Shown piece by piece: positions 38,181-46,981 of a DNA stretch of 64,000 bases. Source of the stretch: Pseudomonas purpurea (GTDB lineage: Bacteria; Pseudomonadota; Gammaproteobacteria; Pseudomonadales; Pseudomonadaceae); assembly GCF_039908635.1 (NCBI RefSeq), contig NZ_CP150918.1:5534001-5598000 (forward strand). Direction: 5' to 3'. How positions within the stretch are numbered: the stretch's first letter is position 1; every line of letters begins with the position of its first letter. Under the pieces are notes generated by a model. That model was given only the letters and a program-made list of their open reading frames with translations, was not told the DNA's origin and did no database searches. A program made the position numbers and the translations under genes.

Positions 38181-38774
38181 TCAGATGCTCCAGCGAGCGC
38201 TCAACAAACGTTCATTCAACAGATGAGGGTCGAGCGGTTTTGGCCGTCGGGCCATGGCGCTCAAAAACTGCTCCAGGGCTTCGCTCAAACGCTGCTCCAG
38301 CTCGGGAGCCAACTTTGCCTGGGCACTGCCTTCGCCGTACGCGATCTGGCTGTCTTCGGCGAAAATCCCGTGGAGCATTTCCTGGGCCTTGAGGGCCGAG
38401 AGCACCGGTTTTAGCGCGTAATCCACTGCCAGCATGTGGGCGATGCTGCCGCCCGTGGCCATGGGCAATACAACCTTGTGGCTCAGGGCGCGTTCGGGCA
38501 GCAGGTCCAGCACGGTTTTCAGCGCGCCGGAGAACGAAGCCTTGTAGACCGGTGTGGCAATCAGCAGGCCATCGGCGTTTTCAATCTGTTGCAGCAGATG
38601 GATGACCTTCGGGCTGTCAAAGCGGGCGTGCAGCAAGTCTTCGGCCGGGAAGTCCCTCACCTGGTAACTCACCACCTCCACCCCGTGCTGTTGCAGCCAG
38701 CGTTGGGAGCGATCCAGCAGCACCCCGGAACGGGAGCGTTGGCTGGGACTGCCACCGAGTGAGACGACCAACAT
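38181..38774 (-). CDS. ssuE: NAD(P)H:FMN reductase SsuE
   Basis: 197-aa flavodoxin-fold reductase supplying FMNH2 to SsuD. It starts [21 protein letters not shown]; the FMN-binding GSPSxxSRS and [22 protein letters not shown] motifs are clear. It is the first gene of the leftward ssuEADCBF operon and is preceded by AT-rich inverted repeats. Confidence 0.93.
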   Translation of the reverse strand: MLVVSLGGSPSQRSRSGVLLDRSQRWLQQHGVEVVSYQVRDFPAEDLLHARFDSPKVIHLLQQIENADGLLIATPVYKASFSGALKTVLDLLPERALSHKVVLPMATGGSIAHMLAVDYALKPVLSALKAQEMLHGIFAEDSQIAYGEGSAQAKLAPELEQRLSEALEQFLSAMARRPKPLDPHLLNERLLSARWSI

Positions 38775-38846
38775 GTGGCGATTCCTTAAGCGGTGTTGGC
38801 GATTCGCGGCTTGCGATCTCGCGGTGTCGGGTAGACCTTAACAGCC

Positions 38847-38900
38847 GATTTATATATCTATAAATCATATTTATTCATTTGGTTATTCGTTAAATGAATA
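38847..38900. promoter_or_regulatory. AT-rich inverted repeats upstream of ssuE
   Basis: Two perfect inverted repeats lie 73-126 bp before the ssuE start. GATTTATA-TATC-TATAAATC is at 38847-38866. TATTCATTT and AAATGAATA (38872-38880 and 38892-38900) flank GGTTATTCGT plus one base. AT-rich dyads of this sort are expected for CysB-type LysR activators that turn on sulfur-starvation genes. The regulator identity is inferred from pathway, not from a matched consensus. Confidence 0.5.
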
Positions 38901-38920
38901 TAAGAAAAACTGAACACCAG

Positions 38921-38950
38921 GCAAAAAAAACAGGCCGTCGAAACGGCCTG
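38921..38950 (-). terminator. Terminator of lsfA transcript
   Basis: CAGGCCGT-CGAA-ACGGCCTG stem with eight A's before it on the plus strand, so a T8 tract follows on the minus strand. It lies about 180 bp past the lsfA stop, beyond a REP doublet, and insulates the ssuE promoter. Confidence 0.85.
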
Positions 38951-39008
38951 AAATCCCCTGCTTTGTGGATGTGGTTGACTCTGAATCTTGCGGTGCCTGG
39001 TATGGCGC

Positions 39009-39103
39009 TATCGCGAGCAGGCTCGCTCCCACAGTGGATTTAGCCTGACCACAGATTTCAAGCCAAACACAAAACTCTGTGGGAGCGAGCTTGCTCGCGA
39101 TTG
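39009..39103. repeat. REP doublet, GTGGGAGCGAGCTTGCTCGCGA family
   Basis: TATCGCGAGCAGGCTCGCTCCCACAG and CTGTGGGAGCGAGCTTGCTCGCGAT are inverted around ~45 bp. They are in the 3' region of lsfA, so they are probably transcribed into its mRNA. Confidence 0.9.
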
Positions 39104-39132
39104 GATTTCAGCCTCAGCGAAGTCGTTGAAGC

Positions 39133-39771
39133 TTATTTATTGGGTTGCGGGGTCAGACGCAAGTACGGCTTCACCGCACGGTAGCCCTTGGGAAAGCGTT
39201 TCTTGATTTCGTCTTCGTCCTTGAGCGACGGCACGATCACCACGTCGTCACCGTCCTGCCAGTTGGCCGGGGTGGCCACTTTGTAGTTGTCGGTGAGTTG
39301 CAGCGAATCGATCACCCGCAGGATTTCATTGAAATTGCGCCCGGTGCTGGCCGGATAGGTGATGGTCAGGCGAATCTTTTTGTTCGGATCAATCACGAAC
39401 AGCGCACGCACGGTCAGGGTGTCGTTGGCGTTGGGGTGGATCAGGTCGTAAAGGTCGGACACCTTGCGGTCGGCGTCGGCAAGGATCGGGAAGTTGACGA
39501 GGGTGTGCTGGGTTTCGTTGATGTCTTCGATCCACTTGTGGTGCGAGTCCACCGGGTCCACCGACAGGGCGATGGCCTTGACCCCGCGCTGGGCGAACTC
39601 GTCCTTGAGCTTGGCGGTAAAGCCCAGCTCCGTGGTGCAGACCGGCGTGAAGTCCGCCGGATGGGAAAACAGCACGCCCCAGCTGTCGCCCAGCCACTCA
39701 TGAAAACGAATGGTGCCGGCGCTGGAATCCTGTTCGAAATCGGGGGCGATGTCGCCAAGTCTGAGGCTCAT
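39133..39771 (-). CDS. lsfA: 1-Cys peroxiredoxin LsfA (Prx6 type)
   Basis: 212-aa thiol peroxidase. The peroxidatic Cys45 is in PADFTPVCTTELG and is the only cysteine in the protein, which defines a 1-Cys Prx. LADADRKVSDLYDLIHP and the long C-terminal arm (PANWQDGDDVVIVPS) match Prx6. LsfA is a sulfate-starvation-induced protein in P. putida, where it lies beside ssu genes. Here too it is upstream of ssuE on the same strand, but with its own terminator. Confidence 0.92.
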   Translation of the reverse strand: MSLRLGDIAPDFEQDSSAGTIRFHEWLGDSWGVLFSHPADFTPVCTTELGFTAKLKDEFAQRGVKAIALSVDPVDSHHKWIEDINETQHTLVNFPILADADRKVSDLYDLIHPNANDTLTVRALFVIDPNKKIRLTITYPASTGRNFNEILRVIDSLQLTDNYKVATPANWQDGDDVVIVPSLKDEDEIKKRFPKGYRAVKPYLRLTPQPNK

Positions 39772-39834
39772 GGTGCTGCTCCTGGTGAGTGCGTGATGAG
39801 CCTACTGTGCCTGCCGCATGAATTTATTAAAAAG

Positions 39835-39852
39835 AATAAATATCGATTTATT
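39835..39852. promoter_or_regulatory. AT-rich inverted repeat upstream of lsfA
   Basis: AATAAAT-ATCG-ATTTATT, with two further ATTTATTAA-like copies on either side, lies 64-81 bp before the lsfA ATG. It resembles the ssuE upstream dyads in composition and 4-nt spacing, so the two genes may share a sulfur-responsive regulator. Confidence 0.45.
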
Positions 39853-39999
39853 AAGATCCAAAAGGAATATTAAAAACCTGTTCACTGGACCTGCGAATGC
39901 GTGCAGACGATCCTGCTTCGCAGGGTTCGAGAAGGCCTTGAGCAGCTGAGAAGAGAGAACCGAGGGAGGGCTTGCGGGGGCGGGCCCGGCTGCAAACGC

Positions 40000-40038
40000 A
40001 AAAGCCCCGCACGGCTTGCGCCGGGCGGGGCTTTTTGA
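40000..40038 (-). terminator. Terminator of the OprD-family porin gene
   Basis: AAAAGCCCCGC and GCGGGGCTTTTT flank a GC-rich loop, giving A/T tracts on both sides. It lies about 25 bp past the porin stop. Confidence 0.88.
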
Positions 40039-40061
40039 TGCAGCGTTACACGAAGTCGCTC

Positions 40062-41441
40062 TTACAACAGCGGGATCGAGTAGCTGACGATCAGGCGGTT
40101 TTCATCCTGGTCGCGTTGACCCGGGATGTCGTTGCGCCACATGGCGTTTTTCCAGGTCAGGCCGAGGTTTTTCAACGGGCCTTCCGGAATCACGTAAGCC
40201 ACGGTCAGGTCGCGTTCCCACTCGCTGGTGCCGGAGCCAACAACTGTTTTCTTGTTAACCGTTGCAGCGGTGTCAACATTGTCACCACGCAGGTAAATCA
40301 CGCCAGCGGTCAGGCCAGGGACGCCCACTTTGGCGAAGTCGTACGAGTAACGAGCTTGCCAGGTACGCTCGCCGGCACGGGCGAACTTGGATATCTGCAT
40401 GTCAGTCGTCAGGTACGCCGACGAACCGTCACCCTGGTTCAGCCACGGGAAGTCGCTGTCACCGTTGCTGACCTGGTAACCGCCACCGAAGGTGTGACCG
40501 GAAACCGAGTACAGGAACAAGCCGCTGTACAGGTTGTTGTCGACCTTACCCTTGGTGGTGGTGCCACCGTAGTAGCCGGAAGTGAAGTAGTTCTTGTCGT
40601 GACCATTCGCACCGTCGTCACGGCTGTTGAAGTAACGGAAGTCCGACTTCAACACGCCCGGGCCGATCGACCAGTTGTGTACCAGGCCCAGGAAGTGTTG
40701 CTTGTAGAAATCGTCCAGGTTGCCGTAGTAGTACTGGGCAGTCAGGTCTTTGGTGATCTTGTAGTCACCGCCACCGTAGATGAACTTGTTGCTGTCACGG
40801 CCCGATGCAGTGCGACCGTTGGCACCGGCAATCGACAACTCTTCGTTGTTGCTGGAGTTACGACCTTTAACGTGCTCGATCTGACCACCGACCAGGGTCA
40901 GATCTTTGATCTCGTTCGAGGTGATCTGACCGCCCTGGAAGGTTTGCGGCAGCAGACGACCATCGTTGTAGGAGATGACTGGCAGTTTCGGCATCAGGGT
41001 GCCGAGCTTCAGTTCGGTCTGGGAAACCTTGGCTTTGGCGGTCAGGCCCAGGCTGGAGAACTCGTTCACTGCCTCGCCGTTGGACTCGCTCGGGAAAACT
41101 GTGCCGCCATAAGAACCATAGTTGGTCTTGGTCTTCGGGCTTGCGCCGTTGGTGCCACCGCCGGAATCCAGACGAACGCCCAACAGGCCAATGGCATCAA
41201 CACCGAAGCCTACAGTGCCTTGGGTGTAACCGGAGGTGAAGTTCAGCTGGAAGCCTTGGCCCCATTCTTCCTGCTTGTTCTGCGCGCCTGCGGCTTTGGT
41301 GCCGGAGTCACGGTTGTCAGTGTTGATGTAGAAGTTACGCAGACCCAAGGTAGCCTTGCTGTCTTCGATGAAACCGGCGGCGCTTGCCTGCTGCGCCAAA
41401 ACCCCTAGGGCCACAGTCAGGGCCAAGGTGGACTTATTCAT
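40062..41441 (-). CDS. OprD-family outer-membrane porin (OprE/OprQ-like)
   Basis: 459-aa substrate-type porin. The signal peptide MNKSTLALTVALGVLAQQASA is followed by AGFIEDSKATLGLRNFYINTDNRD, the standard OprD-family N-terminus. The protein ends IVSYSIPLL with a hydrophobic last strand. Many alternating aromatic and polar strands are visible (KDLTAQYYYGNLDDFYKQHFLGLVH, abridged). Length and N-terminus are closest, from memory, to OprE/OprQ. The transported solute is not known. Confidence 0.85.
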   Translation of the reverse strand: MNKSTLALTVALGVLAQQASAAGFIEDSKATLGLRNFYINTDNRDSGTKAAGAQNKQEEWGQGFQLNFTSGYTQGTVGFGVDAIGLLGVRLDSGGGTNGASPKTKTNYGSYGGTVFPSESNGEAVNEFSSLGLTAKAKVSQTELKLGTLMPKLPVISYNDGRLLPQTFQGGQITSNEIKDLTLVGGQIEHVKGRNSSNNEELSIAGANGRTASGRDSNKFIYGGGDYKITKDLTAQYYYGNLDDFYKQHFLGLVHNWSIGPGVLKSDFRYFNSRDDGANGHDKNYFTSGYYGGTTTKGKVDNNLYSGLFLYSVSGHTFGGGYQVSNGDSDFPWLNQGDGSSAYLTTDMQISKFARAGERTWQARYSYDFAKVGVPGLTAGVIYLRGDNVDTAATVNKKTVVGSGTSEWERDLTVAYVIPEGPLKNLGLTWKNAMWRNDIPGQRDQDENRLIVSYSIPLL

Positions 41442-41926
41442 GTTTCGCTCCTCTCGTTTCTAATTTTTGTGTTTCTTTGGTCCGGAGTCGAATGCCCTGG
41501 ATCCACAGATGCGCGATTAGCGCCAGACCGTGACTGATTAGTCAATCGTAACCAATCGTGTCTACGACCTTGGTCTAACCACCGTAATTTGGTCCTTGCA
41601 GGGTAATGAATTTCTCATAAACCCAAAAAGAATTATTTCATTCTTTTTCATACCATTAAGGAATATAGCTCGGCACAACTTAACCGGACCGAGGCATAGC
41701 GTATCGGCTAACAAGCTAATTCCTAAATGCTATTCGTCCGATGCTTTTTAGATCGTTATGGATTGATACATCCCGCATACGTCAATCCCGATCAAAAATG
41801 CGACGCCATCATGGCGAAGCGCGCATGATCCCGTCAAATTGTTACAGTTTGTATATCGTCGGAAATTTTTGTTTGCCTGTCCGGGAGCCGCGCTTTTGCG
41901 CATTTTCACGCCCGCGCACGGCACAG
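41442..41926. other. Long upstream region of the porin gene, no gene seen
   Basis: About 485 bp with locally low GC content. It contains the near-symmetric dyad TGACT-GATT-AGTCA at 41531-41544 and an A/T-rich stretch around 41600-41665 (AAAAAGAATTATTTCATTCTTTTT). Presumably it carries a long porin leader and promoter. I see no credible short gene, and the rightward open frame at 41741-42205 overlaps argA antisense with poor coding character. Confidence 0.5.
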
Positions 41927-41966
41927 AAAACCGCAGCCTACCCAGGGGATAGGCAGGCTGCGGTTA
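41927..41966 (-). terminator. Terminator of argA
   Basis: AACCGCAGCCT and AGGCTGCGGTT form an 11-bp stem. On the minus strand it runs into TTTTC, right after the argA stop. Confidence 0.85.
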
Positions 41967-41971
41967 TCGGA

Positions 41972-43270
41972 TCAGAGGGCTTTTTCGAAGATCTTCGAAT
42001 TACGCTGATAGTTGTACAACGACGCCCGGGCCGACGGCAGGCGCTCGACGCTGCTGGGCACAAACCCGCGTTCACGGAACCAGTGGGCAGTGCGCGTGGT
42101 GAGAACGAACAGGGTTTTCAGGCCTTGGGCGCGGGCACGGGTTTCGATCCGTTCCAACAGTTCATCACCCCGGCGACCATGACGGTACTCAGGGTTCACC
42201 GCTAGGCACGCCAACTCACCCGCCTCGGAGTCGGCGATCTGATACAACGCCGCGCAGGCAATGATCATGCCCTCACGCTCGACCACGCTGAACTGCTCGA
42301 TCTCACGCTCCAGCACTTCACGCGAGCGCCGCACCAGAATCCCCTGCTCTTCCAGCGGACTGATCAGATCCAGCAATCCGCCGACGTCTTCGATGGCCGC
42401 TTCGCGCAGCAGTTCGAATTGCTCTTGCGCCACCAGCGTACCGCCGCCGTCACGGGTGAAGAGTTCGGTCAGCAGCGCGCCGTCTTCGGCATAACTGACA
42501 ATGTGGCTACGGCCGACACCGCCACGGCAAGCCTGCGCCGCCGCATCCAGCAGTTCCGCCTGATAGTTGCCGCCCAGGCGCGCCAAGTGCGCGGGCACCT
42601 GTTGCGGACGCAGTTCACGCACCAAACGGCCGTTCTCGTCGATCAACCCCAGGTCCGCGCCGAACAGCAGCAGCTTGTCGGCACCCAGGTCGATGGCGGC
42701 GCGGGTGGCGACGTCTTCGCAGGCCAGGTTGAAGATTTCCCCGGTCGGTGAGTAGCCCAACGGCGAGAGCAGCACGATGGAGCGCTCGTCCAGCAGGCGG
42801 TTGATGCCCTTGCGGTCGACCCGACGCACTTCGCCGGTGTGGTGATAGTCGACGCCTTCCAGCACGCCGATCGGCCGTGCGGTCACCAGGTTGCCGCTGG
42901 CCACCCGCAGACGCGAGCCCTGCATCGGCGAGGACGCCATGTCCATCGACAGCCGAGCTTCGATGGCGATGCGCAGTTGGCCGACAGCGTCGATCACGCA
43001 CTCCAGGGTCGCGGCATCGGTGATGCGCATCCCGTGGTGGTAATGCGGGGTCAAGCCGCGCGCGGCGAGGCGGGTTTCAATTTGCGGGCGCGAACCGTGA
43101 ACCAGCACCAGCCGCACACCCAGGCTGTGCAGCAGCACCAGGTCGTGGACCATATTGCCGAAGTTCGGATGCTCCACGCCGTCGCCAGGCAGCATGACGA
43201 CGAAGGTGCAATCGCGGTGAGCGTTGATATAAGGGGAAGCGTGACGAAGCCAATTGACGTATTCGGGCAT
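41972..43270 (-). CDS. argA: N-acetylglutamate synthase ArgA
   Basis: 432-aa first enzyme of arginine biosynthesis, acetyl-CoA + glutamate to N-acetylglutamate. The amino-acid-kinase-like N-terminal domain (LHSLGVRLVLVHGSRPQIE) senses arginine. The C-terminal GNAT domain has CLAVNPEYRHGRRGDELLERIE as the acetyl-CoA loop. The ATG at 43270 (MPEYVNWLRHASPYINAHRD) gives the classical 432-aa length; the frame upstream is not conserved. Confidence 0.95.
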   Translation of the reverse strand: MPEYVNWLRHASPYINAHRDCTFVVMLPGDGVEHPNFGNMVHDLVLLHSLGVRLVLVHGSRPQIETRLAARGLTPHYHHGMRITDAATLECVIDAVGQLRIAIEARLSMDMASSPMQGSRLRVASGNLVTARPIGVLEGVDYHHTGEVRRVDRKGINRLLDERSIVLLSPLGYSPTGEIFNLACEDVATRAAIDLGADKLLLFGADLGLIDENGRLVRELRPQQVPAHLARLGGNYQAELLDAAAQACRGGVGRSHIVSYAEDGALLTELFTRDGGGTLVAQEQFELLREAAIEDVGGLLDLISPLEEQGILVRRSREVLEREIEQFSVVEREGMIIACAALYQIADSEAGELACLAVNPEYRHGRRGDELLERIETRARAQGLKTLFVLTTRTAHWFRERGFVPSSVERLPSARASLYNYQRNSKIFEKAL

Positions 43271-43434
43271 AACACCTGCGCCTGTAATAAATAGCAGCCG
43301 ATAAAAGGACAAAACTGAACGCACAGCGGGCTGATGGTTATCGTCGGAACAGGCTTGGCGACACGCTCGCTCTCCTCATGAATACGGGTTGGGGCACTGG
43401 CAATTTATACGGTTAGTTAGCCAAAACACAGAAC

Positions 43435-43524
43435 CTGTGGGAGCGGGCTTGCTCGCGAAGGCGGCGTATCAGTCACATTAGTATCAACTGACACTCCCCA
43501 TTCGCGAGCAAGCTCGCGCCCACA
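43435..43524. repeat. REP doublet, GTGGGAGCGGGCTTGCTCGCGA family
   Basis: CTGTGGGAGCGGGCTTGCTCGCGAA and TTCGCGAGCAAGCTCGCGCCCACA are inverted around ~40 bp. They lie between argE and argA, which read the same way, so the element may affect mRNA continuity or stability between them. Confidence 0.9.
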
Positions 43525-43534
43525 TGAATTGCGC

Positions 43535-44704
43535 TTAACTAACTGACATTGGGGTTTGGGCCGGTGTCAGGCAGTAATGCTCAATCAATGAACGTAATAG
43601 ATGCACGGTAGGCTGTAAACGTGACATTTCGAGGTACTCCCCCGGCTGGTGCGCGCAGGCAATGTCGCCAGGCCCCAACACCAGTGTTTCGCAGCCAAGG
43701 CGCTGAAGATAAGGCGCTTCGGTGCCGAACGCTACTGCTTCGGCAAGGTGGCCGGTGAGCTTTTCAGCGACGCGCACCAGTTCCGAGTCTTCCGGTTGCT
43801 CGAACGGCGGCACTTCGGGGAACAGCGGCGCGTAATCAATCTTCACCTGATGGCGCTCGGCGACCGGGCCAAGCTTCTGCCGGATCGCGTCGCGCAGGGC
43901 CGCCGGGTCCATGCCCGGCAAGGGCCGCAGGTCGAATTCCAGCGAACATTGGCCGCAGATCCGGTTCGGGTTGTCGCCCCCGTGGATGCAACCAAAATTG
44001 AGCGTCGGTTGCGGCACGCTGAACTGCGGGTTACGGAACTCGCGCTGCCATTGCAGGCGCAAACCGCGCAGTTCGCCCATGGCGTCGTGCATGGCTTCCA
44101 GGGCGCTGTGGCCCAGGCTTGGGTCCGACGAATGGCCGCTGCGCCCGAGGATGTCGATGCGCTCCATCATCACGCCCTTGTGCAGGCGAATCGGCTTGAG
44201 CCCTGTCGGCTCGCCGATCACCGCGGCGCGCCCCAATGGCCTGCCGGCCGCGGCCAAGGCGCGAGCGCCGGCCATGGAGCTTTCTTCATCGCACGTGGCG
44301 AGGATCATCAGCGGTTGCTTGAACGGTTTGTCGAGCAGCGGCAGCACGGCTTCGATGGCCAGGGCGAAAAAGCCCTTCATGTCACAACTGCCCAGCCCGA
44401 CCCAGCGACCGTCGACTTCGGTCAGCTTCAGCGGATCGGTTTGCCACAGCGCGCCGTCGAACGGCACCGTGTCGCTGTGCCCGGCCAGCACCAGGCCACC
44501 GGGGCCGGAGCCGAAACTGGCCAGCAAGTTGAACTTGCCGGGGCTGACCTGCTGGATCTCGCAGGCAAAGCCCACGTCGCCAAGCCAGGTCGCCAGCAGA
44601 TCAATGACCCCACGATTGGATTGGTCCAAGTGGGGTTGGGTGCAACTGACGGATGGTGCGCCAATCAGCGCAGCGAACTGGTCTTTCATGGACGGCAAAG
44701 GCAT
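43535..44704 (-). CDS. argE: Acetylornithine deacetylase ArgE
   Basis: 389-aa M20 metallohydrolase releasing ornithine from N-acetylornithine. Metal sites are LAGHSDTVPFDG (His, Asp), DMKGFFA (bridging Asp) and CDEESSMAGARAL (general-base Glu pair). GRSGHSSDPSLG marks the dimerisation domain. The start at 44704 has GGGAGTCAGCG upstream; the much longer open frame is spurious. In Pseudomonas ArgJ usually recycles acetyl groups, so ArgE may be supplementary. Confidence 0.88.
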   Translation of the reverse strand: MPLPSMKDQFAALIGAPSVSCTQPHLDQSNRGVIDLLATWLGDVGFACEIQQVSPGKFNLLASFGSGPGGLVLAGHSDTVPFDGALWQTDPLKLTEVDGRWVGLGSCDMKGFFALAIEAVLPLLDKPFKQPLMILATCDEESSMAGARALAAAGRPLGRAAVIGEPTGLKPIRLHKGVMMERIDILGRSGHSSDPSLGHSALEAMHDAMGELRGLRLQWQREFRNPQFSVPQPTLNFGCIHGGDNPNRICGQCSLEFDLRPLPGMDPAALRDAIRQKLGPVAERHQVKIDYAPLFPEVPPFEQPEDSELVRVAEKLTGHLAEAVAFGTEAPYLQRLGCETLVLGPGDIACAHQPGEYLEMSRLQPTVHLLRSLIEHYCLTPAQTPMSVS

Positions 44705-44861
44705 CGCTGACTCCCAACTCCCAAGATGAACCCCATCATAGAGCCATCCTGCGGCAGGAATAAACCGTCGCGGCACGTCAACGCAGCGAGTCCTGTACAC
44801 TGCACGGCCTTGGCAGCCACACATTCCCCCGGCTGCGCTCCCGATCCTGGATTTTCCGGCC

Positions 44862-46229
44862 ATGCAGAAAGAAACCGAAATCAAACTCCGCGTCAGCCGC
44901 GAAACCCTCGCTGCGCTGCGCGAGCATCCGTTACTGAAAAAACGCAACAAAAGTGGCTGGGAACGCCGTGAGTTGATGAACCAGTACTTCGACACGCCAG
45001 AGCGTGACCTGGCCCGCGCCAAGGTTGCCCTGCGCCTGCGCCGCGATGGCGAAGAAGTGATTCAGACCCTCAAGACCCGTGGCCAGAGCGTCGCAGGCCT
45101 GTCCGAGCGCAACGAATACGACTGGAACCTGCCCAAAGCCAAGCTCGACGTGAAAAAGCTCGATGGCGAATGCTGGCCTGAAGAACTGGCCGAGCTGGAC
45201 AAAAAGACCCTCAAGCCAATCTTCACCACCGATTTCGTCCGCGAACGCGCCGAAATCGCCTGGGGCCGTGGCAAGACCAAAGTGGTCATCGAAGCCGCAC
45301 TGGACCTGGGCCACGTGGTCGTCGGCAAGCAGAAAGAAGAAATCTGCGAGTTGGAACTGGAACTGCGTGAAGGCGAACCTGCCGCACTGCTGGAACTGGC
45401 TGCCGAACTGGCCGCGACCCTGGCGCTGATGCCGTGCGATATCAGCAAGGCCGAGCGTGGTTATCGCCTGTTCGACGCCAACAGCTATTCGCTGAGCCTG
45501 CCAGCGCCGGAACTGACCTTCGAACTGCCGCTGGACGACGCGTTCGCCGCACTGAGCTGGCACTTGCTGGGCAGCAGCCAGCGCCTGGCCGAGCAGTATC
45601 GCTTCAATGGCCACTGGCGCCTGTTGCTGGACTGGGTCGAAAACCTCGCCGAACTGCGCGCCTTGATCGGCAGCCTGGGCCAGGCCGCGCCACGTCAGTC
45701 GACTCACGACTTGCGTGTCGCACTGGACGCCTTGCTGGAAGACTGGCGCCCGCTGGTTCAGGCCGGCCAGGACGACGAAGACGTGCGTAAAGCCGCACCC
45801 GAGCAGTTCCTCGAAGAGCTGGAAGACCCGCGCTGGGGCCAGTTCTCGTTGAGCGCCTCGCGCTGGTTGCTGGCCCGTACCTGGACAGCCGATCGCAACA
45901 CCCGTGGCAATCGCCAGGGCGCCGCGCAGCTGGGCAACTGGTTGCCACGCCTGCTGGGCGAGGAAGCCACGTCCCTGCAATTGCAACGCTACCAGCAACA
46001 GCCGGAAGACCTGGCCGAGCAACTGCCGCGTATCGAGCGCATTCAGGCCTGGATGCACCACGCCCGCAACGTGCTGGACATCCCGGAAATGGATCGCCTG
46101 TACGGTGAGCTGAACAAACTGGCGCAACTGGCCAACGAACCGATCACCGACGAAACCCTGGATGCGCGCAAGCAGCAGGCGATTGCGGTGTATCAGAACC
46201 GTGCCTGGAAGATGCTGCTGCGTATGTAA
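44862..46229 (+). CDS. CYTH-CHAD domain inorganic triphosphatase-like protein
   Basis: 455-aa cytosolic protein. It begins with the CYTH signature ETEIK (ExExK, residues 4-8) and strand residues LRLRRDGEEVIQTLKTRG. CYTH fills residues ~1-205. A CHAD helical domain follows to the end, with its conserved histidines (STHDLRVALDALLEDWR and WMHHARNVL). E. coli YgiF with this architecture hydrolyses tripolyphosphate, and CHAD domains bind polyphosphate. Activity here is inferred. Confidence 0.88.
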   Translation: MQKETEIKLRVSRETLAALREHPLLKKRNKSGWERRELMNQYFDTPERDLARAKVALRLRRDGEEVIQTLKTRGQSVAGLSERNEYDWNLPKAKLDVKKLDGECWPEELAELDKKTLKPIFTTDFVRERAEIAWGRGKTKVVIEAALDLGHVVVGKQKEEICELELELREGEPAALLELAAELAATLALMPCDISKAERGYRLFDANSYSLSLPAPELTFELPLDDAFAALSWHLLGSSQRLAEQYRFNGHWRLLLDWVENLAELRALIGSLGQAAPRQSTHDLRVALDALLEDWRPLVQAGQDDEDVRKAAPEQFLEELEDPRWGQFSLSASRWLLARTWTADRNTRGNRQGAAQLGNWLPRLLGEEATSLQLQRYQQQPEDLAEQLPRIERIQAWMHHARNVLDIPEMDRLYGELNKLAQLANEPITDETLDARKQQAIAVYQNRAWKMLLRM

Positions 46230-46240
46230 CAACCCAATAC

Positions 46241-46374
46241 CTGTGGCGAGGGAGCTTGCTCCCGCTGGGGCGCGAAGCGCCCCCAAATCCGACAAACGCG
46301 TTATGCCTGATTCACCGCGTTGCCGGGATAGGGAGTCCTTCGGCCTCCAGCGGGAGCAAGCTACCTCGCCACAA
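46241..46374. repeat. REP doublet (REPIN-like), GTGGCGAGGGAGC family, copy 5
   Basis: 134-bp inverted pair. The right arm carries one change (AAGCTACCTCGCC). It lies between the convergent CYTH-CHAD and Lrp genes. Confidence 0.9.
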
Positions 46375-46385
46375 GGTCACATGCT

Positions 46386-46856
46386 TTAGCGCAACACCGG
46401 CAAACTCGTCGTGGACTTGATTTCGGACAAGGCCACGATGGAGTTCACCTCCTGAATCCCCGGCACCATCGACAGCTTTTCAAAGAAGAAACGCTCATAC
46501 GCTTCGATGTCCGCCGTGACGATGCGCAGCAGAAAGTCCACCGCCCCCATCAGCACGTAACACTCCAGTACCTCCGGAAAGCCGCGAATCGCCTCGGTGA
46601 ATTCCGTGAAGTTCGAACGCCCATGGGCGTTGAGTTTGATCTCGGCAAAAATCTGCGTGTTCAGGCCAATCTTCTTGCGATCGAGCAACGTTACCTGACC
46701 GCGAATCACGCCTTCCTCTTTCATCCGCTGAATCCGCCGCCAGCACGGCGACTGCGACAAACCCACCTGCTCGGCAATCTGCGCACTGGAAAGGGAAGCG
46801 TCCTCTTGCAGCAGGGCCAGAATTCGTCGGTCGTAAGCGTCCAGCTCGCTGTGCAT
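46386..46856 (-). CDS. Lrp/AsnC-family transcriptional regulator
   Basis: 156-aa regulator. The HTH is SLSSAQIAEQVGLSQSPCWRRIQRMKEEGVI (residues ~21-51, abridged). The C-terminal RAM domain (EVLECYVLMGAVDFLLRIVTADIEAYERFF) would bind an amino acid. It resembles the common Lrp-type activators or repressors next to amino-acid enzymes. The ATG at 46856 is favoured. It is divergent from the small ACT-like gene, 125 bp away, a probable target. Confidence 0.88.
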   Translation of the reverse strand: MHSELDAYDRRILALLQEDASLSSAQIAEQVGLSQSPCWRRIQRMKEEGVIRGQVTLLDRKKIGLNTQIFAEIKLNAHGRSNFTEFTEAIRGFPEVLECYVLMGAVDFLLRIVTADIEAYERFFFEKLSMVPGIQEVNSIVALSEIKSTTSLPVLR

Positions 46857-46981
46857 AGAAAAACCCCGAATATCTATATTTGAGAGTCGATTGATTCGAT
46901 TAACCGCCAATTCGCTCCATCTTAGATAAGAAATGCCCGGCGTCGAATGTAAAAATTTCTCCACTGTTCTGGAGACCCATC

